Below are positions 13,876 to 14,002 of a DNA stretch of 14,002 bases, in pieces. Under the pieces are notes generated by a model. It was not told the DNA's origin and did no database searches. It was given only the letters and a program-made list of their open reading frames with translations. Position 1 is the stretch's first letter. Each line of letters begins with the position of its first letter. Both the position numbers and the translations under genes were made by a program. Origin of the DNA: Pseudomonadota bacterium (GTDB lineage Bacteria > Pseudomonadota > Gammaproteobacteria > JAKAQQ01); the NCBI GenBank assembly GCA_021852325.1, contig JAJZNM010000062.1, forward strand, positions 1 through 14,002, given 5' to 3'.

Positions 13876-14002
13876 ACCGGACCGCCCGGGCGGACTGGAA
13901 GGCGCGCGCACGGGCCAGATCGTGGCAGAGCATCCGGATCCCCCGAAGCATGCGCGGGGTGGCTTGGGCGAGGAGACCTGCGGGGATGACATCGACCGCC
14001 CC
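13790..14002 (-). CDS. Possible C-terminal end of an unidentified gene (partial)
   Basis: A minus-strand frame enters from the right edge and ends with TGA at 13790-13792. It begins GAVDVIPAGLLAQATPRMLR and continues GIRMLCHDLARARAFQSARA, then becomes arginine- and proline-rich. About 80% of its first fifty codons end in G or C, comparable with real genes here, and the visible part looks like helical protein. Against it: 86 bases overlap the end of the adenosyltransferase gene in antisense, and I recognise no family. The sequence beyond 14002 is needed to decide. Confidence 0.3.
   Translation of the reverse strand, partial: GAVDVIPAGLLAQATPRMLRGIRMLCHDLARARAFQSARAVRFKARAQASRGHAPRVLPTRLPPGERHGP

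Noticed and set aside
1..14002. CRISPR arrays, insertion sequences, tRNA or rRNA genes, defence systems
   Set aside because: No regularly spaced repeats, no transposase or integrase, no tRNA-like cloverleaf or rRNA sequence, and no defence-type gene was found in any frame read.

Overview
The window looks like a chromosomal stretch of a high-GC (clearly above 60% by eye) Gram-negative bacterium, most likely a gammaproteobacterium or an acidithiobacillus-like relative. The reasons are a linked set of DUF6776-type protein, bactofilin, ErpA and HemJ, an outer-membrane TonB-dependent B12 receptor, and strongly G/C-biased third codon positions. The exact genus cannot be read from the sequence.

Region 1 (1-6129, all minus strand) is a tightly packed P-type (trb/VirB-like) conjugative type IV secretion operon. 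In transcription order it reads trbB (VirB11 ATPase), trbC (pilin, VirB2), trbD (VirB3), trbE (VirB4 ATPase), trbJ (VirB5-like), trbL (VirB6), then the first codons of one more gene leaving the window at its left edge. Every junction overlaps by 4 to 8 bases. This is the order of plasmid/ICE trb clusters, so trbF, trbG and trbI are expected beyond position 1. No coupling protein, relaxase or integrase is in view.

Region 2 (6130-6325) is a 196-base gap holding three copies of the heptamer CCCGTCA (TGACGGG on the operon strand) and a GC-rich inverted repeat. It is the candidate control region of the trb operon and the boundary to housekeeping genes.

Region 3 (6326-8005, minus) is a housekeeping cluster: a DUF6776-like membrane coiled-coil protein, a bactofilin and the iron-sulfur carrier ErpA. 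An unannotated 50-codon frame exactly bridges the bactofilin stop and the erpA start.

Region 4 (8173-10393, plus) runs hemJ (protoporphyrinogen oxidase), btuC (B12 permease) and btuD (B12 ATPase), with 2-base and -4-base junctions. A convergent ppa gene (inorganic pyrophosphatase, minus) follows, with a clear extended -10 promoter.

Region 5 (11131-13875, plus) starts with a sigma70-like promoter and a cobalamin riboswitch, then a terminator-like hairpin, btuB (outer-membrane B12 receptor) and a PduO-type ATP:cob(I)alamin adenosyltransferase. Together regions 4 and 5 form a B12 salvage locus: BtuB brings corrinoid across the outer membrane, BtuCD across the inner membrane, and the adenosyltransferase makes the coenzyme, which can then repress btuB through the riboswitch. 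A periplasmic BtuF is not in the window. A partial minus-strand reading frame may enter from the right edge.

Nothing here clearly qualifies as an undescribed system. The best leads are the small bridging frame upstream of erpA, the heptamer repeats before trbB and the hemJ-btuCD coupling.
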